From Colivivens sp963645405 (GTDB taxonomy: Bacteria; Bacteroidota; Bacteroidia; Bacteroidales; Bacteroidaceae), in assembly GCA_963645405.1 (NCBI GenBank), contig CAVISR010000004.1, forward strand, positions 1-52,034: a stretch of DNA of 52,034 nt. The letters run 5' to 3'. The stretch's first letter is position 1. Every line of letters begins with the position of its first letter. Shown here piece by piece: positions 16,770 to 25,578 of the stretch. The translations under genes were made by a program, and so were the position numbers. The notes below the pieces were generated by a model. That model was not told where the DNA came from, ran no database searches, and saw only the letters and a list, made by a program, of their open reading frames with translations.

Positions 16770-17918
16770 ATGAAGACCATCAATCTCATCATAGCATTCA
16801 TCTTCTCGCTGACCATAAGCGCACAGCGTGCAGTAAGAGTGGCATACGTAAGCAGCACACCCGTCGAGGCAGACAACAGCCGCCCAATGCAAGCATCAGT
16901 CCAGCCCCAACTGCAGACCCTGCTCGGCACCGGATTCGACGTGCGCACCTTCAGCTGCACATCAAGTGCAGCACACGACAAGACAACAGACAATGGGTTT
17001 GCAGCAGCCCGAGCCTACCAGCCCGACATCGTCATCCTCCAGTCCTGCCCAGACAACACCGAAAGTCAAGGCACACCCAGCACCGTGAACTACCGCAAAC
17101 AACTGGAGAAAACCGCAAAGAGTTTCGCCAAGTCAAGCCGACTTCTGCTTGCCTATCCATGCAGCAGCAAAGCCACAGAGACAGAAGCAAAGACCGTCAT
17201 CGACGAACTCGCAGCCAAGAACCAGTGGACAACAATCAACCTCAATGCCAGTACAAAAGAGATAATCCAGTCACTCCTTGCCGACTCCAACCGCACACAA
17301 GTGACACTCACCACCGACTTCGGCGACATCGTAGTTGAACTCTTCAACGAGACACCACTCCACCGCGACAACTTCATCCGCCAAGTGAAGAACAAGTCCT
17401 TCGACGGTGTGCTTTGGCATCGGGTCATCAACCGTTTTATCATTCAGACAGGCGACCGCCTCAGCAAACATGCCAAACCAGGCGAGATGTTGGGCGATGG
17501 CGACGAGACACCAGCCGACTGGATACCCGCAGAGTTCCGTGCCCCACTCTTCTACCATCAGCGCGGAATGCTCAATGCAGCACGCGAAGGCGATGAAACC
17601 AATCCCGAGAAGAAAAGCTCGTCCACACAGTTCACCATCGTCACCGGACAGACCTTCGACGATGCATCACTCGACCGCACCCAACAGCGCATCGACGAAT
17701 GGACCAACCACACCTTCAAACTGACACCCGAAATGTGCGAAACCTACAAAACCATCGGAGGCGCCCCACATCTCGACGGCAGCTACACCGTATTCGGACG
17801 CGTAGTAAGCGGAATGGAAGTAGTGGAAAAGATAGAGAAACTGCCCACCGACCAGAACGACCGTCCCATCCACGACTGCCACATCATCAAGGCAAAAGTC
17901 ACAAAGAAGATGAAGTAA
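16770..17918 (+). CDS. Exported cyclophilin-type peptidyl-prolyl isomerase with an N-terminal SGNH-like region
   Basis: The 382-aa protein has a signal peptide (MKTINLIIAFIFSLTISAQ). Residues ~20-185 contain VRVAYVSSTPVEAD, QLQTLLGTGFDVRTFS and PDIVILQSC, laid out like an SGNH hydrolase but without GDS or DxxH. Residues ~190-380 are a cyclophilin domain: TTDFGDIVVELFNETPLHRD, WHRVINRFIIQTGD, GMLNAAREGD and DGSYTVFGRVVSGMEVVEKI. The conserved catalytic Arg in HRVI is present. A role in folding envelope proteins such as the nearby porin is an inference. The ATG at 16770 is chosen because the signal peptide starts there. Confidence 0.85.
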   Translation: MKTINLIIAFIFSLTISAQRAVRVAYVSSTPVEADNSRPMQASVQPQLQTLLGTGFDVRTFSCTSSAAHDKTTDNGFAAARAYQPDIVILQSCPDNTESQGTPSTVNYRKQLEKTAKSFAKSSRLLLAYPCSSKATETEAKTVIDELAAKNQWTTINLNASTKEIIQSLLADSNRTQVTLTTDFGDIVVELFNETPLHRDNFIRQVKNKSFDGVLWHRVINRFIIQTGDRLSKHAKPGEMLGDGDETPADWIPAEFRAPLFYHQRGMLNAAREGDETNPEKKSSSTQFTIVTGQTFDDASLDRTQQRIDEWTNHTFKLTPEMCETYKTIGGAPHLDGSYTVFGRVVSGMEVVEKIEKLPTDQNDRPIHDCHIIKAKVTKKMK

Positions 17919-17935
17919 GGCAAACATGAATGTTT

Positions 17936-18190
17936 TGCGTTTTGGGTTTTAGGTTTTGTGTTAGCCGTCCGGATGGGAGCGTTGAATTGCGAGCTGGCTA
18001 GGAGTCAGCGCTCTCCGAGTGCGTGGACGATGACGTTCGAGCACAGCTCGCTATGTATTTCGAGCCGCATGGTAGGAGTCAGCTTTCTCCGAAAGCGTCG
18101 ACGATGACATTCGAGCGAATGCTCGCTATATTTACAACGCACTAATTCCTTCGCTCGCTTTAACGCTCTAGGAGAGGGCTAGCTCCTATT
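17936..18190. repeat. REP/BIME-like repeat cluster B
   Basis: The shared 5' module (17945-17986) is followed by a left half-unit (17998-18060) and a full unit (18073-18190). In the full unit the left hairpin is GCTTT-CTCCG-AAAGC (18082-18096), the central hairpin CGAGC/GCTCG (18112-18116 with 18121-18125) and the right hairpin GCTCT-AGGAG-AGGGC (18165-18179). The left half-unit has GCGCT-CTCCG-AGTGC. Stem letters differ from clusters A and C, but pairing is kept. The cluster sits between the convergent cyclophilin and rfbB genes. Confidence 0.82.
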
Positions 18191-18206
18191 GCTGCATGCA
18201 AATGCG

Positions 18207-18232
18207 AAAGGCAGGTCGGATGACCTGCCTTT
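18207..18232 (-). terminator. Terminator between rfbB and the convergent cyclophilin gene
   Basis: An 11-bp perfect stem, AAAGGCAGGTC (18207-18217) with GACCTGCCTTT (18222-18232), closes a GGAT loop. Both sides are flanked by T-containing sequence, so it may act in both directions. Confidence 0.7.
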
Positions 18233-18259
18233 GTGTTGTCTGATACTGCTGAACCTGCA

Positions 18260-19396
18260 TTATCGGTTCTTGTACATGCTTTCGTAGTATTTCTCGTATT
18301 CACCGGAGGTGATGTTGTCCATCCAGTCCTGGTGGTCGAGGTACCACTTCACGGTCTTCTCGATGCCTTCCTCGAACTGGAGACTTGGTTCCCAACCGAG
18401 TTCACGCTGGAGTTTGCGTGAGTCGATGGCATAGCGCATGTCGTGACCCTTGCGGTCGGTGACGTAGGTGATGAGGTCGAGGTCTTCACCTTCCTTGCGT
18501 CCGAGCAGGCGGTCGACAGTCTTGATGACTACCTTGATGATGTCGATGTTCTTCCACTCGTTGAAGCCTCCGATGTTGTAGGTCTCGGCTACCTTGCCAT
18601 TGTGGAATATCATGTCGATGGCACGCGCATGGTCTTCCACGTAGAGCCAGTCGCGCACGTTCTCGCCCTTGCCGTATACTGGCAGTGGCTTGCGGTGACG
18701 GATATTGTTGATGAAGAGCGGAATCAACTTCTCAGGGAACTGGTAGGGTCCGTAGTTGTTGGAGCAGTTGGTCACGATGGTCGGCATGCCGTAGGTGTCG
18801 TGGAACGCACGGACGAAATGGTCGCTGCTTGCCTTGGATGCTGAATATGGACTGTGAGGATTGTACTTTGTGGTCTCCACAAAGAACTCCTCGCCGTATG
18901 CCTCGTGGTTGTTGCCGCTCGATGCTTTGGTGGTGAACGGTGCCGGTACGCCTTCGGGATGTGTCATCTGCAGTGCACCATACACTTCGTCGGTGGAGAT
19001 ATGATAGAAGCGCTTGCCTTCGTATCCTTCGGGCAGGCTCTCCCAATAGAGTTTGGCTGCCTGGAGCAATGACAGTGTGCCCATCACGTTGGTCTGAGCG
19101 AAGGTGAACGGGTCTTTGATGGAGCGGTCCACATGGCTCTCGGCTGCAAGATGGATGATGCCGTCGATATGTTCGTCCTGCATCAACTTGTAGAATGCAT
19201 CGAAGTCGCAGATGTCCATCTTCACGAACTTGTAGTTGGGCTTGTCCTCGATGTCCTTGAGGTTGGCAAGGTTGCCGGCATAGGTCAGCTTGTCTAGGTT
19301 GATGATGTTGTACTCGGGATATTTGTTCACGAAAAGGCGAACGACATGGCTTCCGATGAAGCCGGCACCGCCGGTGATGACTATGTTTCGTTTCAT
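18260..19396 (-). CDS. rfbB: dTDP-glucose 4,6-dehydratase (RfbB)
   Basis: RfbB converts dTDP-glucose to dTDP-4-keto-6-deoxyglucose, the second step of dTDP-rhamnose synthesis. The extended SDR fold shows the NAD loop GGAGFIGSH, the dehydratase motif STDEVYGAL and the catalytic YSASKASSDH. The 378-aa length from MKRNIVITGG fits RfbB. An ATG 21 nt further upstream (19417) overlaps the rfbC stop in an ATGA and is the alternative start. It is the last gene of the six-gene polysaccharide operon, ending at a strong hairpin. Confidence 0.95.
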   Translation of the reverse strand: MKRNIVITGGAGFIGSHVVRLFVNKYPEYNIINLDKLTYAGNLANLKDIEDKPNYKFVKMDICDFDAFYKLMQDEHIDGIIHLAAESHVDRSIKDPFTFAQTNVMGTLSLLQAAKLYWESLPEGYEGKRFYHISTDEVYGALQMTHPEGVPAPFTTKASSGNNHEAYGEEFFVETTKYNPHSPYSASKASSDHFVRAFHDTYGMPTIVTNCSNNYGPYQFPEKLIPLFINNIRHRKPLPVYGKGENVRDWLYVEDHARAIDMIFHNGKVAETYNIGGFNEWKNIDIIKVVIKTVDRLLGRKEGEDLDLITYVTDRKGHDMRYAIDSRKLQRELGWEPSLQFEEGIEKTVKWYLDHQDWMDNITSGEYEKYYESMYKNR

Positions 19397-19413
19397 ATTG
19401 TTGTTTTCCTTAA

Positions 19414-19989
19414 TCATTTACCAAAAGTGAAGGGTGAATCGAAGTCGCTGAGGCAAGGATGCTTGGTGTCTTTCTCGCTGAGGAGTGCCTGCTCCATGGA
19501 TATCTGCCAGTCGATGCCGAGACTTTTGTCGAGGATGGAGATGCCACCGTCGGCTTCGGGATGATAGAACTCATCGCACTTGTACTGGAACACAGCGGTC
19601 TCGCTCAGAACGGCAAAGCCATGGGCAAAGCCTTTGGAGATGAGGAACTGGCGATGGTTGTCCTCAGTCAGTTCCACAGCCAGGTGCTGCCCGTAGGTGG
19701 GACTTCCCTTGCGGATGTCGACTGCCACATCGAGCACTCTGCCGCGCACGCAACGCACGAGCTTTGCCTGGGTGAACGGCGGGCGCTGGAAATGGAGTCC
19801 GCGCATGACGCCATAGCTCGACATGCTCTCGTTGTCCTGCACAAAATGGATTGTGTGTCCGAGCAGAGGGGTGACTTTCTCATCGAACTCTCTCTCGCTG
19901 AAACTCTCGAAGAAATAACCGCGGGCATCACCGAACACTTTGGGCTCGATGATGAGCAGTCCTTCTATATCTGTCTTTATTACGTTCAT
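19414..19989 (-). CDS. rfbC: dTDP-4-dehydrorhamnose 3,5-epimerase (RfbC)
   Basis: RfbC epimerises dTDP-4-keto-6-deoxyglucose at C3 and C5, the third step of dTDP-rhamnose synthesis. The 191-aa cupin-like protein has FGDARGYFFESF, the active-site His region GVMRGLHFQRPP, VRGRVLDVAVDIRKGSPTYG and GFAHGFAVLSE, all typical. It lies between rfbD (about 100 nt upstream, across a 19-bp repeat array) and rfbB. Confidence 0.95.
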   Translation of the reverse strand: MNVIKTDIEGLLIIEPKVFGDARGYFFESFSEREFDEKVTPLLGHTIHFVQDNESMSSYGVMRGLHFQRPPFTQAKLVRCVRGRVLDVAVDIRKGSPTYGQHLAVELTEDNHRQFLISKGFAHGFAVLSETAVFQYKCDEFYHPEADGGISILDKSLGIDWQISMEQALLSEKDTKHPCLSDFDSPFTFGK

Positions 19990-20049
19990 ATCTTTGTTTA
20001 CACCTTATTATATATACTCCTTATTTATATATATGCACTATTATGCGCT

Positions 20050-20106
20050 GTTCATTTACCGCTGCATCGCTCATTTACTGCTGCATCGCTCTTTAACTGC
20101 GGAGAT
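20050..20106. repeat. 19-bp tandem repeat x3 overlapping the rfbD stop
   Basis: Units start at 20050, 20069 and 20088 and share G(T/C)TC(A)TTTA(C)CTGC. The third contains the rfbD stop codon (TTA at 20093-20095). The first two are echoes in the rfbD-rfbC gap. Confidence 0.65.
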
Positions 20107-20995
20107 TGGCAAGGCACTGCTTCAACGAATCGGTCCAGTAAGGCACTTTCACTCCGAAGGTCTCCTTGATCTTGGTCTTGTCGAGCACGGAAAACGACGG
20201 GCGTGTGACTGGGGAAGGATATTCATTGGAGTGGCATGGCTGGATGTCGCAAGCGGTGTTGCCTGCATATTCTGCAATCATCCTGGTGAAGTCGTACCAG
20301 CTGCAGACGCCTTCGTTGCTGTAATGGTAGACTCCGGTCTTGGCATAGGTTCCGTCGCCTGACGTCTTGTAGTCTTCAATCACAACTGCAATGGCTTTTG
20401 CAAGGTCGTAGGCATAGGTGGGTGTACCGACCTGGTCGAACACTACTTTCAGCTGTGGTTTGGTGGACGTGAGGTTGAGCATTGTCTTGCAGAAGTTCTT
20501 GCCGAACTCTGAGTAGAGCCATGCTGTGCGGATGATGACATGGTTGCAACCGGTTGCCATTATCTTCTGTTCGCCATGCAATTTGGTCATGCCATACACT
20601 CCGGTAGGCGTGCCTTTCTGGTCTTCCTTGCAAGGAATATTGTAGGGTTCTTTGCCAAACACATAGTCGGTGCTGATTTGCACAAGCAGTCCACCGACTT
20701 CCTTCATGGCTTTTGCCAAGTTCTCGGGTGCTGTGGCATTGAGTTTCTCTGCCAGCGGTTCTGCCGACTCGGCTGCATCCACATTGGTGAAGGCTGCACA
20801 GTTGACAATCAAACGGATGTCGTTGTCGGCAACTGTCTTCTTTATCGCATCCAAATCAGTTATGTCGAGACAGGTGGTCTCGACGCCCTCCACCTGGTTC
20901 ACGTCGGTGAACACGTAATGGTCGGAGGAGTCACGGGCAATGATACGCATCTCGTTGCCCAACTGTCCGTTTGCTCCTGTAATAAGAATATTCAT
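20093..20995 (-). CDS. rfbD: dTDP-4-dehydrorhamnose reductase (RfbD)
   Basis: RfbD is the NAD(P)H-dependent last step, giving dTDP-L-rhamnose. The 300-aa SDR protein begins MNILITGANGQLGNEMRII. It has DYVFGKEPYNIP and the catalytic YGMTKLHGE, and RPSFSVLDKTKIKETFG near the end. It lies 44 nt after rfbA. Its 3' end carries a three-unit 19-bp tandem array. Confidence 0.95.
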   Translation of the reverse strand: MNILITGANGQLGNEMRIIARDSSDHYVFTDVNQVEGVETTCLDITDLDAIKKTVADNDIRLIVNCAAFTNVDAAESAEPLAEKLNATAPENLAKAMKEVGGLLVQISTDYVFGKEPYNIPCKEDQKGTPTGVYGMTKLHGEQKIMATGCNHVIIRTAWLYSEFGKNFCKTMLNLTSTKPQLKVVFDQVGTPTYAYDLAKAIAVVIEDYKTSGDGTYAKTGVYHYSNEGVCSWYDFTRMIAEYAGNTACDIQPCHSNEYPSPVTRPSFSVLDKTKIKETFGVKVPYWTDSLKQCLANLRS

Positions 20996-21039
20996 TCTGT
21001 GATTTCCTTTATTGTATGTATGTGCGGAAGGACCCGTCC

Positions 21040-21945
21040 TTAGTCAAGGTTGGCACTTCCTGTTTCTTTCATTTCTTCTATCACCTTAATCAAGTATTGG
21101 CCATACTGGTTCTTGAGCATAGGCTCGGCAAGTTCGCGCATACGTTTCTCGTCAATCCAACCCATGCGGTAGGCAATGCCTTCAAGACAAGCCACCTTCA
21201 GTCCCTGGCGCTTTTCGAGAACTTCGATATAGGTGGACGCTTCTGCAAGCGAGTCGTGTGTACCGGTATCGAGCCAAGCGAAACCGCGCCCGAAGGTCTT
21301 CACCTTCAACTCGCCATCCTCAAGGAACTTCTGGTTGACTGTGGTGATTTCATACTCGCCACGTGCCGACGGCTTGATGTTCTTTGCCACTTCCACCACT
21401 TTGTTGGGATAGAAATAGAGTCCCACGACAGCATAGTTGCTCTTGGGGTGTGCCGGCTTCTCTTCGATGGAAAGGCAGTTGCCCTGCTTGTCGAACGATG
21501 CCACGCCATAGCGCTCAGGGTCGCTCACCCAGTAGCCGAACACTGTTGCCTTCTTTTCCTGCTCGGCAGTCACGACTGCTTCCCTCAGCAACTGCGACAG
21601 ACCCGGACCCTGGAAGATGTTGTCGCCAAGCACAAGACAAACGCTGTCGTCGCCAATGAATTCTTCACCGATGGTGAATGCCTGTGCCAGTCCGTCGGGT
21701 GACGGTTGCTCGGCAAAGGTAAAGTGGACGCCATAGTCGCTGCCGTCGCCCAGGAGGCGCTTGAATCCTGGCAGGTCGTAGGGTGTTGATATAATCAGGA
21801 TGTCGCGTATTCCCGCCAGCATAAGTACGCTTATAGGATAGTAGACCATTGGTTTGTCGTAGATTGGCATGAGCTGTTTACTGATTGCCTTTGTGATTGG
21901 ATAAAGCCGGGTTCCACTACCGCCAGCAAGTACAATTCCTTTCAT
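21040..21945 (-). CDS. rfbA: Glucose-1-phosphate thymidylyltransferase (RfbA)
   Basis: RfbA activates glucose-1-phosphate with dTTP to dTDP-glucose, the entry step of the rhamnose pathway. The 301-aa product has the nucleotidyltransferase signature GGSGTRLYPITKAISKQL at the N-terminus, then YDKPMVYYPISVLMLAGI, LVLGDNIFQG and GFAWLDTGTHDSL. Length and motifs match RmlA. It is third in the operon, 28 nt after the outer-membrane protein gene. Confidence 0.96.
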   Translation of the reverse strand: MKGIVLAGGSGTRLYPITKAISKQLMPIYDKPMVYYPISVLMLAGIRDILIISTPYDLPGFKRLLGDGSDYGVHFTFAEQPSPDGLAQAFTIGEEFIGDDSVCLVLGDNIFQGPGLSQLLREAVVTAEQEKKATVFGYWVSDPERYGVASFDKQGNCLSIEEKPAHPKSNYAVVGLYFYPNKVVEVAKNIKPSARGEYEITTVNQKFLEDGELKVKTFGRGFAWLDTGTHDSLAEASTYIEVLEKRQGLKVACLEGIAYRMGWIDEKRMRELAEPMLKNQYGQYLIKVIEEMKETGSANLD

Positions 21946-21973
21946 AATATCTAATTGTTTTGTTTCTTGATTA

Positions 21974-22990
21974 CTAAAAAATACGTTGTGTCAACTTGAT
22001 TTCAACTACAGGATAGACCGGGAACTTCTTGATGAAATTCACTGTCTTCTCCACATCGCCACCGTTCTTTCCGACGCTGTGCATGATGTCGATGCCCTCA
22101 TGGGTTATCAGACTGGGACGTCCGCCCCAGAACAAGGCTCCGGCATCGATGGAGATTGAGGTGTCGCCGCCCTTCTTGAAGGTAGTGGAGTAGCCAATGC
22201 CGACGTAGGGCTTGAACTTGTTGACCACGGCATTGCACCTCACCATATTGTCGTCGCTCGGACGGAGATAGTAGGCATCGCCCTTCTGATGGATGAGATT
22301 GCCCTCTGAGTCGTATTCGTCCTTGAGCCACGGTCCCATGAACACGCTCATGTAGCCGTAACTCTTCACCTTGTCGACCAACTGTTCGGGTATCGAGATG
22401 CTCTCGCCTTCGAAGGTGGCAATGTCCTCCCCAGCCAATATCTTGTCGACGATATGGTTGTAGAGATTGACCATGACGAGGTTGGTCATGTCTTCAGTGC
22501 GGTTGATTGCCTTGGCAAACGTGGAGTTGCCCCAATAGAAGCCTGCGGTGACATGCCAGTTCTTGTTGCGCAACGGAAAGAAGTCGACGAGGAACTTGAA
22601 GTTGTTGCTGTTCGGTTCCACCATCATTGATATGTCGCGCTGGGCTTCTCTGTTGGTGAGTTGCTTGAGCAGTTGGGCTGCTTTGTCGAACTTCTCCCTA
22701 CTCTCCTGACGGCTCGAAGCCTCCGACATCAACAGCTCGTACTTCACGTTCACACGGAAATGGGGCATCCAAGTACCTCCGGCACGCACCTTCACATAAT
22801 TGCCGACGGGCATGGCAAAGTCGAATCCCAAGCCCATGGTGCCTACTGTTGCAGAAAAGTCAAGATGATTGAGCATGCCTTTGTCTTTCTTCTCAGTCTG
22901 CAAATTGGGCATGACAACCTGAGCACTGACATCCGCAATGCAAACCACGAAACCAAAGAAAAACAGCAATACTCTAATCATTCCCTTCAT
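21974..22990 (-). CDS. Outer-membrane beta-barrel protein of the exopolysaccharide operon
   Basis: The 338-aa protein has a signal peptide (ending DVSAQ) and alternating strands such as GTMGLGFDFAMPVGNYVKVR and KPYVGIGYSTTFKKG. It ends in Phe (LTQRIF), as barrel proteins usually do. I do not recognise a named family. It is sandwiched, 6 nt after the phosphoglycosyl transferase gene and 28 nt before rfbA, so it probably belongs to surface-polysaccharide production or display. A periplasmic-facing loop around residues 95-125 is charged and helical. Confidence 0.7.
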   Translation of the reverse strand: MKGMIRVLLFFFGFVVCIADVSAQVVMPNLQTEKKDKGMLNHLDFSATVGTMGLGFDFAMPVGNYVKVRAGGTWMPHFRVNVKYELLMSEASSRQESREKFDKAAQLLKQLTNREAQRDISMMVEPNSNNFKFLVDFFPLRNKNWHVTAGFYWGNSTFAKAINRTEDMTNLVMVNLYNHIVDKILAGEDIATFEGESISIPEQLVDKVKSYGYMSVFMGPWLKDEYDSEGNLIHQKGDAYYLRPSDDNMVRCNAVVNKFKPYVGIGYSTTFKKGGDTSISIDAGALFWGGRPSLITHEGIDIMHSVGKNGGDVEKTVNFIKKFPVYPVVEIKLTQRIF

Positions 22991-22996
22991 CTTGTT

Positions 22997-24415
22997 TTAA
23001 TATGCTTGTTTGTCGCCACCCAGCACTTGCCAGATGGTTCTGAAGAATATCTCCATGTCGAGAGCCAACGACCAGTGCTCGATGTACCAGATGTCGTGCT
23101 CCACGCGGTTTTCCATCTCCTGCACCGTCTTTGTTTCTCCACGGCAGCCGTTGATTTGTGCCCAGCCGGTGATTCCTGGCTTCACGAGATGGCGCACCAT
23201 ATAGTCGCTTATCAACTTGGAGTAAATCTCCGTGTGGTGTTCCATGTGAGGACGCGGTCCGACGATGGACATATCGCCCTTCAGCACATTGAGGAACTGA
23301 GGAAGTTCGTCGATGCTGGTCTTGCGTATGAAGTTGCCAAACGGAGTCTTGCGCGGGTCGTCCTTCGTTGCCTGCTTGGTGTCGGCATCGGCACACACCT
23401 TCATCGAACGGAACTTCAGACACTCGAAGGCAACACCGTTGTATCCGGTACGTTTCTGCTTGAAGAATATCGGTCCGGGAGATGTCTTCTTGATGATGAG
23501 TCCCACAATGATGTAAACCCACCAGAATACCAGAACTACAAAGAGCCCGGAGATGAGGACATCAAGAGTACGCTTTGCCATTCGGGCAACCACATTGTCG
23601 AGCGGTTCCTCGTGCAACTGGATTACAGTTGTACGCCCCACCTTGCTGAGTCGCATTCTGTGGCGCGGATAACCGTTCATGTTGGGCACATAGATGAACT
23701 TCAAGAAGTTCGCCTCGCAGAAGCGGATGATAGGCTGAATCATCTCGAACTCCTCCTTTATGCCTGGGCTAAGAGAGCAATACACCTCCTTCACCTCATC
23801 CTTATGTTTTTCGAGATAAGGCAACACATCCTTTATCTTGCCAAGATAAGGAAGCCCTTCCGGTATCTTTTCGGTGTACAAAGACGAGAACATGCCCTTA
23901 GCCACGTATCCGTTCACACCGACGCCAGTCTGCATGTCTTCATATATCATTCGGTTGTTGTGGTCGGCTCCAACAAAAACAATCGGAATTGAATCACATC
24001 CGGTCTTGCGGATGTGGCGCAAGTGCAAGGCAAAGATGACGTGAATAGCCTCAATGCACAACACATCGATGCCGAACATCTCGAGCATGAAGGTGCGCGG
24101 AACCACCTTGTATACGAGAGAAAGCAAGAAGAGAAAGATGACTATGGTGGTGAGAGTCTGCACAACGGCACGCATAACCACACGTGTCATCGAGATGCCA
24201 CGGTCGGTCATCCTCAACGGCCAAAGACAAATTGCCAAGGCATAAGACACCATGAGCAAAATGGCAGAACCAGCTATAATTCCCTTCGAACCAAAGCTGA
24301 CCATATCCGGCAGGACATTGGCAAGCAATAAGAATACAAGGCAATGCGCCAGCATATCCATCAGAAAGATGGGTACCTTGTAATAGTAAAAGACCTTTTC
24401 ATTGTACTGTTCCAT
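22997..24415 (-). CDS. Undecaprenyl-phosphate sugar phosphotransferase (WcaJ/WbaP type)
   Basis: This integral membrane enzyme transfers a sugar-1-phosphate, commonly glucose, from UDP-sugar to undecaprenyl phosphate to start a polysaccharide repeat unit. The 472-aa product has four or five N-terminal membrane helices (residues 15-125) and a CoA-binding-like domain (IPIVFVGADHNN). The C-terminal bacterial sugar transferase domain starts at ~275, with KRTLDVLISGL, KQKRTGYNG, KFRSMKV, TSIDELPQFLNVLKGDMSIV and GPRPH. It is the first gene of the rfb operon, behind a full promoter at 24499-24529. Sugar specificity cannot be read from sequence. Confidence 0.9.
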   Translation of the reverse strand: MEQYNEKVFYYYKVPIFLMDMLAHCLVFLLLANVLPDMVSFGSKGIIAGSAILLMVSYALAICLWPLRMTDRGISMTRVVMRAVVQTLTTIVIFLFLLSLVYKVVPRTFMLEMFGIDVLCIEAIHVIFALHLRHIRKTGCDSIPIVFVGADHNNRMIYEDMQTGVGVNGYVAKGMFSSLYTEKIPEGLPYLGKIKDVLPYLEKHKDEVKEVYCSLSPGIKEEFEMIQPIIRFCEANFLKFIYVPNMNGYPRHRMRLSKVGRTTVIQLHEEPLDNVVARMAKRTLDVLISGLFVVLVFWWVYIIVGLIIKKTSPGPIFFKQKRTGYNGVAFECLKFRSMKVCADADTKQATKDDPRKTPFGNFIRKTSIDELPQFLNVLKGDMSIVGPRPHMEHHTEIYSKLISDYMVRHLVKPGITGWAQINGCRGETKTVQEMENRVEHDIWYIEHWSLALDMEIFFRTIWQVLGGDKQAY

Positions 24416-24498
24416 AGATGCTAATTTATTTCCCCCTATCTACATTGTCTGAAACAACTGATGAGTTTTGTTCTAACTGCTTTTTATTATCTCGGATG

Positions 24499-24529
24499 CA
24501 AAAGTACACTTTATTCTTTAACAAACAAA
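24499..24529 (-). promoter_or_regulatory. Promoter of the sugar transferase-rfbADCB operon
   Basis: Minus-strand TTTG (24529-24526), 19 nt, TACTTTTG (24506-24499): a complete Bacteroidota promoter, giving a leader of about 75 nt. No antiterminator gene of UpxY type precedes the operon. Confidence 0.65.
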
Positions 24530-24796
24530 ATTTTCATCAACAAATATTGTAAAAATGCCGTAAATAACACCTTTGTAACCACAGAAAGTCCATTTCAATG
24601 CCACAAATCAAGGATTTGCATGCAATGACACAGAGTGTAGACTCCAAAACCAACGACCTTGAAGAACTGAGAAACGACGGGACTACTGCAAGCCAACAAC
24701 AAGCCATCAACGGAACACGGACAAGCCGACAACATGCTATTAAACATAGGAAAAGCATGATTTTTACGGCAATGTGGCTGATTTGAGTTAAATAAA
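24530..24796. other. Intergenic sequence between divergent promoters
   Basis: I find no conserved gene, terminator or tandem array here. Short open frames are present but have no recognisable features. Confidence 0.4.
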
Positions 24797-24827
24797 TTTG
24801 CCGATACACATATCTTTACTACCTTTG
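24797..24827 (+). promoter_or_regulatory. Promoter of the tandem outer-membrane genes
   Basis: TTTG (24797-24800), 19 nt, TACCTTTG (24820-24827) is a complete match, 25 nt before the ATG at 24853. Confidence 0.65.
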
Positions 24828-24852
24828 CACTACTATACATATTATATACAAC

Positions 24853-25539
24853 ATGAAACGATTTCTATTAGCATTTGTGACAACAATCCTTGTTTCCACA
24901 AACATTCAAGCACAGTCGTCCGACCATGCCGTCTACAAGAACTCATTGTGGCAGAACTGGTATGTGCAAGCCGGACTCGACATGGCATTGCAGAATCCTA
25001 ACGGTTATCCCTTTTTCAAGGAGGTATTTCCCAACGGAAAGACCTTCGGCATCGATGTGGCAGCAGGCAAGTGGTTCACGCCCGAGATTGGACTGCGCGT
25101 GAAGCTCAACTGGGAAAACGGTATCGGGCTGTTCCGCAACAACCACGCCAACTGGCTTGCACCGATGAACGAACCAGGGGTGAACCTGCACAGAGGCGGA
25201 TACATCTATTTCGTGGGCGACATACAACTTGACATCCACAACCTGATATGGGGATACAAGGCAGACAGGCTATGGAACCTCCAGATATTTCCAAGGGCAG
25301 GTGTCGGCTACAACTTCGGGGCGAAGAAAGGCACACCGATAGTTGCCATCGGACTGGGAAACACTTTCAGAATCAACGAGAAGTACAAGATTTACTTCGA
25401 CATTGCCTATCATGGAGTATCGAGTGGCTTTATCCCCGTGCCCACAGACACCGGCAGCGAGTTCAATGCCTTCATGGACATCAATGTAGGATTGCAAATC
25501 AACCTTGGGACAAGCACGTTCAGGAAAGCAAGCAAGTAG
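24853..25539 (+). CDS. Outer-membrane beta-barrel protein, paralogue 1
   Basis: The 228-aa protein has a signal peptide (ending NIQAQ) and an eight-strand-like barrel pattern: WYVQAGLDMALQNPNGYPF, GKWFTPEIGLRVKLNWENG, FPRAGVGYNFG and FMDINVGLQINLG. The layout resembles OmpA/OmpX-type small barrels found in Bacteroidota, without a peptidoglycan-binding domain. It is followed 39 nt later by a clear paralogue. Function is unknown. Its position beside the exopolysaccharide operon and glmS fits a surface role. Confidence 0.75.
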   Translation: MKRFLLAFVTTILVSTNIQAQSSDHAVYKNSLWQNWYVQAGLDMALQNPNGYPFFKEVFPNGKTFGIDVAAGKWFTPEIGLRVKLNWENGIGLFRNNHANWLAPMNEPGVNLHRGGYIYFVGDIQLDIHNLIWGYKADRLWNLQIFPRAGVGYNFGAKKGTPIVAIGLGNTFRINEKYKIYFDIAYHGVSSGFIPVPTDTGSEFNAFMDINVGLQINLGTSTFRKASK

Positions 25540-25578
25540 AGGAAGTACACAGTATCACCAACAAAAACAGGACATATT

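Noticed and set aside
18207..18232. Extension of REP cluster B
   Set aside because: The perfect 11-bp hairpin has a different stem and loop from the REP hairpins and fits a terminator.
22661..23992. 443-codon open frame on the plus strand, antisense to the sugar transferase and outer-membrane genes
   Set aside because: No signal, domain or promoter, and both genes on the other strand are clearly real. It is a codon-bias shadow.
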